A stretch of DNA of 64,000 nt from CAVQZA01 sp963724805 (GTDB taxonomy: Bacteria > Actinomycetota > Thermoleophilia > Gaiellales > Gaiellaceae), in the NCBI GenBank assembly GCA_963724805.1, contig CAVRWA010000011.1, forward strand, positions 496,001 through 560,000, in the 5' to 3' direction. Numbering within the stretch: the stretch's first letter is position 1; each line of letters opens with the position of its first letter. This document shows positions 1 through 9,344 of the stretch, piece after piece. Made by a program: the position numbers and the translations under genes. Under the pieces are notes generated by a model. It did no database searches and was not told where the DNA came from. It saw only the letters and a program-made list of their open reading frames with translations.

Positions 1-622
1 TGCCCATCAACGCCGGCGAGGAGGAGAGGTTGCCGCCGATCGCGGTGAAGTTGAACGGGCTCACCGCGAAGACGAACCCCTCGAGTGGCCGGTACTCCAT
101 CCGGTTCCAGACGCCCTGCGAGGAGACGGGCTGGTCGGCGTAGATCCGGGTCATGTACTCGACGTTGAAGCGCCAGAAGTCGACCAGCTCGCACGCGGCG
201 TCGATCTCGGCCTGGTGCGCCGTCTTCGACTGGTTGAGCATCGTCGCGGCGTTCACGACGGGACGCCACGGGCCGGCGAGCAGCTCGGCGGCCCGGAGGA
301 AGACCGACGCGCGCTCCTCCCACGGGAGGCGCGACCAGTCGTGGTGGGCGGCGCGTGCGGCGTCGATCGCCTGCTGGACGTGCGAAGCGTCGCCGCGGCT
401 CACCTCGGCAAGGACGTGATCCTTGCGATGCGGCATGACCGCCTCGAAGGTCTTCGCGCTCCTGACCTCGTTGCCGCCGATCACCATCGGCACCTCGATC
501 CGCTCACCCTGGATCCGGGCGAGCTCGGCCTTCAGCTCCTCCCGCTCCGGCGAGCCCGGCGCGTAGGAACGCACCGGCTCGTTCAACGGCGCAGGCGGTC
601 GTGAGATTCCGAACGCGCTCAC
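1..622 (-). CDS. pruA: 1-pyrroline-5-carboxylate dehydrogenase, N-terminal part (runs off the window)
   Basis: NAD-dependent oxidation of glutamate semialdehyde (P5C) to glutamate, the second step of proline catabolism. The 207 visible residues carry hallmarks of the ALDH4/PruA type: the early NEPVRSYAPGSPER segment and, near the window edge, EYRPLEGFVFAVSPFNFTA, which precedes the NAD-binding loop. The catalytic Cys and Glu lie beyond the edge. The start is a GTG giving VSAFGISRPPAPLNEPV, which aligns with the family N-terminus. It is divergent from ogt, with 24 bp between starts. Family assignment is firm; substrate is by family. Confidence 0.88.
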   Translation of the reverse strand, partial: MSAFGISRPPAPLNEPVRSYAPGSPEREELKAELARIQGERIEVPMVIGGNEVRSAKTFEAVMPHRKDHVLAEVSRGDASHVQQAIDAARAAHHDWSRLPWEERASVFLRAAELLAGPWRPVVNAATMLNQSKTAHQAEIDAACELVDFWRFNVEYMTRIYADQPVSSQGVWNRMEYRPLEGFVFAVSPFNFTAIGGNLSSSPALMG

Positions 623-646
623 GACGGACGATTGTAGATTGGCGGG

Positions 647-1105
647 GTGGGCGTCACACGAGTGGCCTACGAGATCGACGGTTGGGGGATCGGCGAGCTG
701 TGGACGCAGGACGGCCGGCTCCTGCAGCTCGAGCATCCGACTCCGGGCGGGCGCCCTGCGGGAGAGCACCCGCTCGTGCCCCGGCTGCAGGCCTACTTCG
801 CAGGTGAGCGCGTCTCGTTCTCGGACGTGCCGGCCGACCTCGAGTGGTGCACGCCGTTCCAGCGCGAGCTCGCGGTCGCGCTGCGGCACGTGCCGTGGGG
901 CTCGGTCGTCACCTACGGCGAGCTGGCGGCGCTCGCCGGGCGGCCCCGGGCAGCGCGCGCGGCCGGATCGTTCTGCGCAGAGAACCGGTTCGCGATCGTG
1001 ATCCCGTGCCACCGCGTCGTCGGCGCCGGCGGGATCGGCGGCTACGGCTCGCTCGGCCTCGGATACAAGCGCCGACTGCTCGCGCTCGAGGGAGTCGAGC
1101 TGTGA
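647..1105 (+). CDS. ogt: Methylated-DNA--protein-cysteine methyltransferase (Ogt type)
   Basis: Suicide repair protein that takes the methyl group from O6-methylguanine onto its own cysteine. The C-terminal half carries the active-site IPCHRVV motif (about residues 122-128), preceded by the recognition helix region FQRELAVALRHVPWGSVVTYGELA and followed by GGIGGYGSLG. At 152 aa it is a compact Ogt with a short N-terminal domain and no Ada-like regulatory domain. The GTG start is the first in frame after the divergent pruA start. The stop overlaps the whiA GTG by 4 bp, so translation is probably coupled. Confidence 0.93.
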   Translation: MGVTRVAYEIDGWGIGELWTQDGRLLQLEHPTPGGRPAGEHPLVPRLQAYFAGERVSFSDVPADLEWCTPFQRELAVALRHVPWGSVVTYGELAALAGRPRAARAAGSFCAENRFAIVIPCHRVVGAGGIGGYGSLGLGYKRRLLALEGVEL

Positions 1106-2031
1106 GCCCGCTCTCCGAGGAGCTCCGCGACGAGCTCGCCGGGATTGCGCCACGCCGCGACTGCGACCGGCTCGCCGAGCTCTCGGGGCTCTTCCATGCC
1201 GCCGGCAGCGCGCACCTGCGCGGGCGCGGGGAGATCTCGCTCCACCTCGACCTCTCGAGCTCGGCCGTCGCGCGGCGCGCATTCCGGCTCCTGCGGGAGC
1301 TCGGCGTCGAGACCGAGATCCGCACCTATCGCCGGCACGCGTTCCAGCAGGCGACCCGCTACCAGCTCCACGTCGAGGGGAAGCAGCGGGCCCTGCAGGT
1401 GATGCACGAGGCGGGAGTGCTCGACCAGCGGCTCGTCCCGGTCGAGCGGCCGCCAAAACGCGTCGTCGCTCGCCCGTGCTGCCGCGGCGCCTACCTGCGC
1501 GGCGCGCTGCTCGGCGGCGGCTCGCTCAGCGGCCCGCGCGCGCCGCACCTCGAGCTGAGGGCCGGGAGCGTGGAGGGCGCGGAGTTCCTCGCCGCCGTTG
1601 CGGCGGGCGAAGGCGTGACGCTCCGTGTCCGCGACCGTGGCAGCCACGCGCTCGCCTACGCGAAGGGCGCGGAGCCGATCGAGGGTGTGCTCGCCGCCGC
1701 CGGCGCCTCCAACGCCGTGCTGGCCTTCGAGGAGCAGGCGGTGATGGGGGCCACCCTGGCCCACGCGAACCGGCTCGCGAACGCCGATCACGCGAACCTC
1801 GTGCGCACGAGCCGCGCCGCGCACGCCCAGCTTCGCGCGGTGCGCGCGCTGGAGGCGGCGGGGATCCTCGACGACCTGCCGACGCGCCTGCGCGAGGCCG
1901 GCCGCCTCCGCCTCCGCTATCCGACGCTCTCCCTCCGCGAGCTCGCCGAGCGCTGTGACCCGCCCGCGACGAAGGCCGCCGTGTACCGCCGCCTCTCCAA
2001 GTTGCGGAGGCTCGCCGAGACCGAGGGCTGA
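1102..2031 (+). CDS. whiA: WhiA, DNA-binding regulator of sporulation/cell division
   Basis: WhiA has a degenerate LAGLIDADG homing-endonuclease fold fused to a C-terminal helix-turn-helix. In Streptomyces it activates division genes with WhiB. Visible here: N-terminal SPLSEELRDELAG, the LAGLIDADG-like block containing CCRGAYLRGALLGGGS (about residues 130-145), and the C-terminal HTH region with NADHANLVRTSRAA and LSLRELAERC. 309 aa is normal. The GTG at 1102 overlaps the ogt stop (GTGA). whiA just upstream of gap-pgk-tpi is common in actinobacteria, though rapZ/yvcK, which usually precede it, are absent; ogt takes that place. Confidence 0.92.
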   Translation: MSPLSEELRDELAGIAPRRDCDRLAELSGLFHAAGSAHLRGRGEISLHLDLSSSAVARRAFRLLRELGVETEIRTYRRHAFQQATRYQLHVEGKQRALQVMHEAGVLDQRLVPVERPPKRVVARPCCRGAYLRGALLGGGSLSGPRAPHLELRAGSVEGAEFLAAVAAGEGVTLRVRDRGSHALAYAKGAEPIEGVLAAAGASNAVLAFEEQAVMGATLAHANRLANADHANLVRTSRAAHAQLRAVRALEAAGILDDLPTRLREAGRLRLRYPTLSLRELAERCDPPATKAAVYRRLSKLRRLAETEG

Positions 2032-2136
2032 CGAATCGGCCGGGGAGGTTCATACTCCCGGCAGGCGGCGAGCTGGCGCTTGCCCACCGGCGGATACAGA
2101 CCCCGTTCGCCGGCACGGATCAGAGCCCGGTTTTGT

Positions 2137-2173
2137 CCGGAGGGGGAGGTCGTCCTCGGAGCTCCCCCTCCGG
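2137..2173 (+). terminator. Hairpin after whiA, likely terminator
   Basis: Perfect 11-bp inverted repeat (CCGGAGGGGGA / TCCCCCTCCGG) with a 15-nt loop, about 105 bp after the whiA stop. No T-tract follows, as is usual in high-GC actinobacteria. It could equally act as leader structure for gap. Confidence 0.5.
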
Positions 2174-2190
2174 TGCCGCCGTCCGTGTGA

Positions 2191-2254
2191 CTTTCTACGG
2201 AGGCTCCCGCCCAGGCTTTCTACGGACGTTGCCGCTGAGGCCAACCTTTAGAGT
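2191..2254 (+). promoter_or_regulatory. Putative gap promoter region with 10-bp direct repeats
   Basis: The 10-mer CTTTCTACGG occurs at 2191-2200 and again at 2216-2225, 25 bp apart. A -10-like TAGAGT (2249-2254, TANNNT type) lies 40 bp before the gap ATG. No good -35 is visible at the standard spacing, so the direct repeats may be activator or repressor sites. Function is inferred from position only. Confidence 0.35.
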
Positions 2255-2293
2255 GGAAGCCGGAAACCGAGACTCTCTGCTGAAGGGAAAGAC

Positions 2294-3292
<999 letters not shown>

Positions 3293-3296
3293 TCCG

Positions 3297-4349
3297 ATGA
3301 GGAAGCTGCGCTCGGTACGTGACGCGGACGCCGCGGGCAAGGTCGTGCTCGTCAGGGCAGACCTCAACGTCCCGCTCGAGAAAGGCCGGGTCGCCGACGA
3401 CACGCGCATCCGCGCCGCGCTGCCGACCCTCCGGCTGCTCCTCGACAAGGGGTCCGCGGAGATCCGGGTCTGCTCGCACCTCGGCCGGCCGAAGACGGAG
3501 GAGGATCGCCCGAAGTTCGTGATCACGCCCGTTGCGGAGCGGCTCGCGGAGCTGCTCCCCGACGAGCGGATCCGCGTGCTCGAGAACACGCGCTTCGATC
3601 CGGGCGAGACGAAGAACGACCCCGAATTCGCGCGGAAGCTCGCCGAGGGGTGCGACCTCTTCGTGAACGACGCCTTCGGCTCGGCTCACCGCGCCCATTC
3701 CTCGACCGTCGGCGTCGCGCAGCTGCTCCCGGCCTACGCAGGCCTCCTGCTCGAAGCCGAGCTCGAGCACCTCGGGCGGCTGCTCGGCGAGGTCGACCGG
3801 CCGTTCGTGATCGTCGCGGGCGGGGCGAAGGTGGAGGACAAGCTGGGCGTGCTCGAGCATCTCGGCGGGCGCGCCGACACGGTGCTCGTCGGCGGCAAGA
3901 TGGCCGAGGAGCTGCGGGTCGACAATCCGCTCTCGTTCCGGGTCGCGCTCCCCTCGGACGTCGTCGCCGCGGCCGCGTTCGAGCCCGACGCCGAGTCCGG
4001 TACGTTCGCCGTCGACGAGGTGCCGGAGGGCTGGCTCGGGCTCGACATCGGCCCCGAGACGTGCGCCGCCTTCCGCGAGTACCTGCTCGCCGCGCGGACG
4101 ATCTTCTGGAACGGCCCGATGGGGGTGTTCGAGTGGCCCCGCTTCGCCGCGGGGACGAAAGCGATCGCCCAGGCCGTCGCGGACGCGGATGCGTACTCCG
4201 TCATCGGCGGCGGCGACTCGGTACGGGCGCTCAACGAGCTCGGCCTCGAGGACGAGGTCTCGTGGGTCTCGACGGGCGGCGGCGCCTCGCTCGAGCTGCT
4301 CGAGGGCAAGGAGCTCCCTGGTGTGGCGGCGATCCCGGATGCCGAGTGA
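3297..4349 (+). CDS. pgk: Phosphoglycerate kinase, unusually short
   Basis: Transfers phosphate from 1,3-bisphosphoglycerate to ADP. Substrate-binding RADLNVPL, HLGRP and DAFGSAHRAHSS are present, as are the two catalytic lysines of GGAKVEDK and the nucleotide-site blocks NGPMGVFEW, GGGDSV and STGGGASLE. The protein is 350 aa against about 390-400 normally. About 30 residues usually found between the GG-MA strand and the LPxDVV strand, in the nucleotide-binding domain, are replaced by a short linker (about residues 201-215). Flanking sequence is intact, so this looks like a real in-frame shortening rather than an error. Confidence 0.95.
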   Translation: MRKLRSVRDADAAGKVVLVRADLNVPLEKGRVADDTRIRAALPTLRLLLDKGSAEIRVCSHLGRPKTEEDRPKFVITPVAERLAELLPDERIRVLENTRFDPGETKNDPEFARKLAEGCDLFVNDAFGSAHRAHSSTVGVAQLLPAYAGLLLEAELEHLGRLLGEVDRPFVIVAGGAKVEDKLGVLEHLGGRADTVLVGGKMAEELRVDNPLSFRVALPSDVVAAAAFEPDAESGTFAVDEVPEGWLGLDIGPETCAAFREYLLAARTIFWNGPMGVFEWPRFAAGTKAIAQAVADADAYSVIGGGDSVRALNELGLEDEVSWVSTGGGASLELLEGKELPGVAAIPDAE

Positions 4350-5040
4350 GCCGATGCTGATCGCCGGAAACTGGAAGATGTTCAAGGGCCCGGCCGAGAC
4401 CGCCGCGTTCTGCGCCGCGTTCGAGCCGCCGGCCGGGGTCGAGGCGGTGCTCTGCCCGCCGTACGTCTCGCTTGCGGCGGCGGTCGCCGGCGGCGCCACG
4501 GTGTTCGCGCAGAACGTGCACTGGGCGATCGACGGCGCCTTCACGGGCGAGACCTCGGTCTCGATGCTGCAGGAGCTCGGCGTGCACGGCGCGATCGTCG
4601 GGCACTCGGAGCGCCGCCAGTACTTCGGCGAGACCGACGAGACGGTGGCGAGGCGCGCCGCGGCCGCGCTCGAGGGCGGCCTCCGCGTGATCGCCTGCGT
4701 CGGCGAGCTCGAGGAGGAGCGCGAGCGCGGCGAGACCGAGGCCGTCCTGGCCCGGCAGCTCTCCGTGCTGGAGGCGCACCCAGCGCTCGTGGTCGCGTAT
4801 GAACCAGTCTGGGCGATCGGCACCGGCAAGACGGCCACCCCCGACCTCGTCCGCGAGGCCCACGCCTTCATCAAGTCGCTGCTGGACGGGCCCGTCCTCT
4901 ACGGCGGCTCGGTCAAGCCCGACAACGCCGCCGAGCTGATGTCGCAGCCCGGAGTCGACGGCGCGCTCGTCGGCGGCGCCTCTCTCGACCCCGACTCGTT
5001 CGCCGCGATATGCCGGTCGGCCGCACCTACCCACTCGTAG
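4339..5040 (+). CDS. tpiA: Triosephosphate isomerase
   Basis: Interconverts dihydroxyacetone phosphate and glyceraldehyde-3-phosphate. The catalytic Lys is in AGNWKM (N-terminus), His in VGHSERR and Glu in AYEPVWAIGTGK; the phosphate loop GGSVKP is near the C-terminus. Length is about 233 aa, slightly short for the family. The start is ambiguous: ATG 4339 overlaps the pgk end by 11 bp and gives MPSEPMLIAGNWKM, while ATG 4354, 4 bp after the pgk stop, gives MLIAGNWKM. Family alignment mildly favours the first. The 3' end overlaps gpmI by 31 bp. Confidence 0.95.
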   Translation: MPSEPMLIAGNWKMFKGPAETAAFCAAFEPPAGVEAVLCPPYVSLAAAVAGGATVFAQNVHWAIDGAFTGETSVSMLQELGVHGAIVGHSERRQYFGETDETVARRAAAALEGGLRVIACVGELEEERERGETEAVLARQLSVLEAHPALVVAYEPVWAIGTGKTATPDLVREAHAFIKSLLDGPVLYGGSVKPDNAAELMSQPGVDGALVGGASLDPDSFAAICRSAAPTHS

Positions 5041-6474
5041 CACTCGTGATCCTCGACGGCTGGGGCTGCGCCCCGCCGGGCCCGGGGAACGCGGTCTCGC
5101 TGGCCGATACGCCGGTGTTCGACCGGCTCTGGGAGAGCTGCCCGCACACGACGATCGAGGCCTCCGGCGAGGCGGTCGGGCTCCCGCCCGGCCAAATGGG
5201 CAACTCCGAGGTCGGCCACCTCACGATCGGCTCGGGACGAGTGCTCGACCAGGACCTGATGCGCGTCAACCGCGCGATCGCAAGCGGTGCGCTCTTCGAG
5301 AACGAGGCGCTCGTCTCGGCGTTCCGCCGCGGCGCCAATGTCCACCTGATGGGCCTCGTCTCGCACGGCGGCGTCCACTCCCACATCGACCACCTGAGGG
5401 CGCTGCTCGAGCTCGCCCGCCGCGAGGGCAAGACGGAGCAGACCTGGATCCACGCGTTCACCGACGGTCGCGACGTCTCGCCGACCTCGGCCGTGCACGA
5501 CCTCGCCGAGCTTCCGGCCGACCGGATCGCGACCGTGGCGGGCCGGTACTACGCGATGGACCGCGACAAGCGCTGGGAGCGCACCGACCTCGCGCTCGCC
5601 GCGATCACGCAGGGGACCGATCCCGAGGCGGACGACCCGGTCGCCGCCGTGCAGGCGAGCTACGACGCCGGGAATCACCGACGAGTTCATCGTCCCGATC
5701 GCCGTGCGCGGGCGGCCGCGCCTGCAGCCCGGCGACGCGGCGATCTTCTTCAACTTCCGCCCGGACCGCGGCCGCCAGCTGACAGAGCGGCTGCTGGCCG
5801 GCGGTTACGACGTGACCACGATGACGCGCTATCGAGAGGACCTCGACTGCGCGGTCGCGTTCCCCGAGGTGGAGGTGAAGCAGGTGCTCGCCGAGGTGCT
5901 CGCCGAGCAAGGCGCCCGGCAGCTGCACGTCGCCGAGACCGAGAAGTACGCGCACGTGACCTACTTCTTCAACGGCGGCGAGGAGCAGGAGTGGCCGGGG
6001 GAGAAGCGAATCCTCGTCCCGTCTCCCCGCGATGTGCCGAGCTACGACCACAAGCCCGAGATGTCCGGCCCCGAGGTGGCCGCGCAAGTGGCGGCCGAGG
6101 TCGGCGACGGGTACCGCTTCCTGGTCGTCAACTTCGCGAACCCCGACATGGTGGGGCACACCGGCGTGATCCCCGCAGTGGTCAAGGCGGTCGAAACGGC
6201 CGACGCGTGCCTCGGCACGGTGCTCGATGCGGTCGAGCGCGCCGACGGCGTCTGCCTCGTCACCGCCGACCACGGCAACGCCGAGCAGATGTTCGAGGCC
6301 GACGGCGTCAGCCCGCTCACCTCGCACACGACGAACCCGGTGCCGCTGATCCTCACCGGCGAGGGCACGCTGGCCGACGGCGGCGAGCTCTCCGACCTGG
6401 CCCCGACCGTGCTCGGTTTACTCGGAATCGAGCAGCCGCCCGAGATGACGGGCCGGGACTTAACGACGCCGTAA
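5010..6474 (+). pseudogene. gpmI: 2,3-bisphosphoglycerate-independent phosphoglycerate mutase, one-base frameshift
   Basis: Mn-dependent mutase interconverting 3- and 2-phosphoglycerate. The first frame has LVILDGWG (metal Asp), the phospho-acceptor Ser in GQMGNSEVGHL, and SHGGVHSHIDH. After SYDAG (about 5,670) homology moves to the next frame, which continues ITDEFIVPIAVRGRP through NFANPDMVGHTG and ADHGNAE to a stop at 6,474. One extra A in GGGAATC (5673-5674) explains the shift; removing it restores a full-length protein of about 487 aa. No slippery sequence is obvious. Since this is the only gpm in view and is otherwise pristine, a sequencing error is at least as likely as true loss. Confidence 0.85.
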
Positions 6475-6524
6475 CTGTCGCTCAACACACTTGCCCCCAA
6501 CCGTCTGCATAATCAGAGGCACCT

Positions 6525-7112
6525 GTGGCACTACCTCAACCTGACTTCGGGGTCTTGAAGAAGGCGCAACGCGGGGACGAGCGCGCCTTCGCGATCATCG
6601 TCCGGACGTACGAGACGCCGGTGTTCAACTACGTGCTCAGGCTCGTCCGCGACCGCTCCCTCGCCGAGGATCTGACCCAGGAGGTCTTCCTCCGCATCTA
6701 CCAGGGGCTGCCGAAGTTCTCGCTCCGCTCGCGCTTCACGACCTGGATGTTCCAGGTGACGAAGAACCGCGTGCTCGACGAGCTCCGCTCGCTCGAGCGC
6801 CGCCCGCGCTCGCTGATGTCGATCGAGGACGCGCCCCCGCTCGAGGTCTACGACGCCCCCTACGAGCGGGCGGAGACGATCGACGCGCTCTGGCGCGCGG
6901 TCGAGGAGCTGAACGTCGACCTGAAGATGGCGCTGCTCCTGCGCGACGTGGTCGGCATGTCCTACGCCGAGATCGCCGACGCGCTCGAGATCACGCTCGC
7001 CACGGTCAAGTGGCGGATCTACACCGCCCGCGACGAGGTGCAGCTCGCACTCGGCCGCGAGGGCATCACGTTCTCCGGCGCCGAGCCGCTCGCCCAGCCC
7101 GTCGAGGGCTAA
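6525..7112 (+). CDS. RNA polymerase ECF-family sigma factor
   Basis: Group 4 sigma factor that redirects RNA polymerase to stress promoters. Region 2 spans about residues 20-90, with SLAEDLTQEVFLRIYQ and FTTWMFQVTKNRVLDELR (the -10 binding segment). Region 4 spans about 125-180, with MSYAEIADALEITLATVKWR (HTH for -35). There is no sigma region 3, as expected at 195 aa. GTG start; AGAGG 5 bp upstream supports it. No anti-sigma gene follows: the next gene is on the other strand. Its regulon and control cannot be read from here. Confidence 0.92.
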   Translation: MALPQPDFGVLKKAQRGDERAFAIIVRTYETPVFNYVLRLVRDRSLAEDLTQEVFLRIYQGLPKFSLRSRFTTWMFQVTKNRVLDELRSLERRPRSLMSIEDAPPLEVYDAPYERAETIDALWRAVEELNVDLKMALLLRDVVGMSYAEIADALEITLATVKWRIYTARDEVQLALGREGITFSGAEPLAQPVEG

Positions 7113-7273
7113 GAAACCTCTAACAGAACGAGCACGAGCGGCCGCGTCGCGCTGTGCACGCACGCTGCCGCGTCCTCAGTCGTGCCGATAGCGCTGCTAT
7201 CGACACTCCCTGCGTCCTTGCATCGCACGCACCCATCGCACCCCGTCAGCGCGTGGTCATTCAGTTAGAGCTT

Positions 7274-8002
7274 CTAGGAGCCGCTCGCCAGCCGCAGGGC
7301 CAGGAGCTCGGGCAACCCGGCCTCGCGGATCTCCGTCTGCGTCGCGGCGATGTCGTACTCGACGCGCTCGAACGTGGCGAGCCTCGCGTCGAGATCGAGC
7401 AGAAGCCACGCGGCCCGCGGGTCGCCGTCGCGCGGCTGGCCGACCGAGCCTGGGTTCAGCAGCCAGCGTCCCGAATCGAGGTCGACGGTCGTGCCACCTT
7501 CGGCGAGGCCGCCGGTGAGCTGCTCGTCGGCCACACCGAGGTCGAGCGCGACGTGGCTGTGCCCGACGAGCACGAGGGGCGCATCGGTGGCCTCGAGTGA
7601 GGCGAGCGCGATGTCGTTGCTGAGCACGTATTCCCAGACCGGATCTCTGGGGCTGCCGTGCGCGAGCAGCGCCCCGTTCCGCTCGATCATGGACGGAAGC
7701 CCGGCGAGGTAGGCGCGGTTCTCGTCGTTCAGCTGATGACGCGACCATCCCGCCGCGTCGGCCGCGTCGTGGCTGAACTCCTCCAGTCCGAGCGTCCCGA
7801 CGACGACGAGGTCGTGGTTCCCGGCGAGGCAGACCGAGGCCCGGGCCCGCACCAGCTCGCAGCACTCGTTGGGCCGCGCCCCGTAGCCGACGACGTCGCC
7901 CAGGCACCAGATCTCGTCGACCCTCGCAGCGTCCGCCGCCGCGAGAACGGCTTCGAGCGCGTGGAGGTTCCCGTGGATGTCCGAGAGAACCGCTACGCGC
8001 AT
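7274..8002 (-). CDS. Calcineurin-like metallophosphoesterase (YfcE/MJ0936-type)
   Basis: Dimetal phosphodiesterase or phosphatase of unknown substrate. Metal ligands are visible in order: SDIHGN (residues about 7-12), CLGDVVGYG, AGNHD, AHGSP and GHSH. The start MRVAVLSDIHGN (ATG at 8002) was chosen over a longer frame that would invade the upstream DUF3467 gene; it leaves 5 bp between the genes. At 242 aa the size fits the family. Co-orientation with DUF3467 suggests an operon. The specific reaction is not predictable. Confidence 0.85.
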   Translation of the reverse strand: MRVAVLSDIHGNLHALEAVLAAADAARVDEIWCLGDVVGYGARPNECCELVRARASVCLAGNHDLVVVGTLGLEEFSHDAADAAGWSRHQLNDENRAYLAGLPSMIERNGALLAHGSPRDPVWEYVLSNDIALASLEATDAPLVLVGHSHVALDLGVADEQLTGGLAEGGTTVDLDSGRWLLNPGSVGQPRDGDPRAAWLLLDLDARLATFERVEYDIAATQTEIREAGLPELLALRLASGS

Positions 8003-8007
8003 CGGAC

Positions 8008-8301
8008 CTACTGGCTCGGCGGCACCTCGGGGAGGTTCTTGATCCCCTCGCGGGTCGACCACTTCGACCAGCTGTCCTGCATCGCCTCGATCAGCTCGGT
8101 CATGAACTTCGTCGACATGTTCACGCGCGACACGACGACTCCGGGCACGGCGCCGTCCTCGACCTCGTGGTCGATCCGGGCGAAGGTGATGGTGAACTCG
8201 TAGTCCGAGAAGCTGACGTTCGCGAAGTTCGCATAGACGCCCGCCATCTGATCCGGGTCGAGATGGATGTTGAGATGGCGCTCGCTGCTCTCGTTCTCCA
8301 C
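8008..8301 (-). CDS. DUF3467 family small protein
   Basis: 97-aa soluble protein matching the DUF3467 pattern: YANFANVSFSDYEFTITFAR followed by VVSRVNMSTKFMTELIEAM. Members are widespread in bacteria and archaea and have no established function. The GTG start lies 20 bp from the TTG start of the divergent channel gene, so the two promoters must overlap or lie inside the neighbouring genes. It is probably co-transcribed with the phosphoesterase 5 bp downstream. Confidence 0.85.
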   Translation of the reverse strand: MENESSERHLNIHLDPDQMAGVYANFANVSFSDYEFTITFARIDHEVEDGAVPGVVVSRVNMSTKFMTELIEAMQDSWSKWSTREGIKNLPEVPPSQ

Positions 8302-8321
8302 ACCCCTACGATACAGGGGAA

Positions 8322-9344
8322 TTGCACGAGACCTTCAGCCCTCGCCTCTTCAAGTTCGCGTTGGTCGCGTTGGGCGCGGTGATCGTGGTCGGGACGGTCG
8401 GCTACCGGCTGTTGGTGCACGAGGACTGGATCTCGTCGTTCTACCGGGTCATCGTCACCGTCTCGCTGACGGGGCTCGACAGCAGGCCGCCCGGGCACGC
8501 CGCCGAGCTGTTCACGATCGCGCTCCTGTTCTTCGGCGTGGCATTCTTCGCCTACGTGGCCGGCGCGATCGTCGACGTGATCGCGCGCGGGATCTGGGGC
8601 GACGTCTGGAGCGAGCGGAGGAGGCGACACGCGATCGACGAGATGCGCGACCACTTCATCATCTGCGGCTACGGCCGGGTCGGCCGCCGTGTCGCCGAGG
8701 AGCTCCGTGCCTCGGCCGTGCCGTATGTCGTCCTCGACTTCAACGAACAGGTGCTCGCGGTCGCGAAGGAGCACAACGAGCTCTACGTCGTCGGCAACGG
8801 GACCGAGGACGCAGACCTGGCCGCGGCTGGGCTCGACCGCGCACGCGGGCTCGTGGCCGCCTCCGACTCCGACTCGGACAACCTCTACATCACGCTCTCG
8901 GCCCGGGCGGCGCGTCCCGACCTCCTGATCGTCGCCCGCGCCTCAGACGAGGAGGCCGAGAAGAAGCTCGTGCTCGCCGGCGCCAACCGGGTCGTGCTTC
9001 CGTACGCGATCGCCGGGCGGACGATGGCGACGTATGCGGCGAAGCCGCAGGTGGCGGCGTTCCTCCAGGTCGTCTCGGCCGCGAGCGCCGGCGACCTCCA
9101 CCTCGAGGAGATCGAGGTCACCGAAGCGGCAGGCCTGGCGGGTCGCACGATCGGCGAGCTGGAGGTCGGCGATCGCACCGGCGCGACCATCGTCGCGGTG
9201 AGCAAGGCCGGGGGCGACCTGATGACGCGGCCCGGGGCGCAGACCGTCCTCGAAGTCGGCGACGTGCTCGTGGGGGTCGGCTCGGCGGACGAGATCCGCG
9301 CGCTCGAAGAGCTGTTCGCACCGCAGAAGGCCGTTGCCTCCTAG
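8322..9344 (+). CDS. TrkA-N/TrkA-C domain ion channel with atypical pore
   Basis: Membrane ion channel with cytosolic RCK domains, homologous to MthK-type K+ channels. TM1 covers about residues 12-30, the pore helix and filter about 40-55, and TM2 about 63-85. RCK follows with the Rossmann motif FIICGYGRVGRRVAEEL (about 112), and a TrkA-C domain ends the protein. The expected TVGYG filter is replaced by TVSLTGLDSRPPG, so K+ selectivity cannot be assumed. TTG start with a strong AGGGGA directly upstream. The 3' end overlaps argS by 11 bp. Confidence 0.87.
   Translation: MHETFSPRLFKFALVALGAVIVVGTVGYRLLVHEDWISSFYRVIVTVSLTGLDSRPPGHAAELFTIALLFFGVAFFAYVAGAIVDVIARGIWGDVWSERRRRHAIDEMRDHFIICGYGRVGRRVAEELRASAVPYVVLDFNEQVLAVAKEHNELYVVGNGTEDADLAAAGLDRARGLVAASDSDSDNLYITLSARAARPDLLIVARASDEEAEKKLVLAGANRVVLPYAIAGRTMATYAAKPQVAAFLQVVSAASAGDLHLEEIEVTEAAGLAGRTIGELEVGDRTGATIVAVSKAGGDLMTRPGAQTVLEVGDVLVGVGSADEIRALEELFAPQKAVAS

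Noticed and set aside
5660..5690. Programmed ribosomal frameshift in gpmI
   Set aside because: No slippery heptamer, no stimulatory structure evident, and no precedent in this family; a sequence error is simpler.
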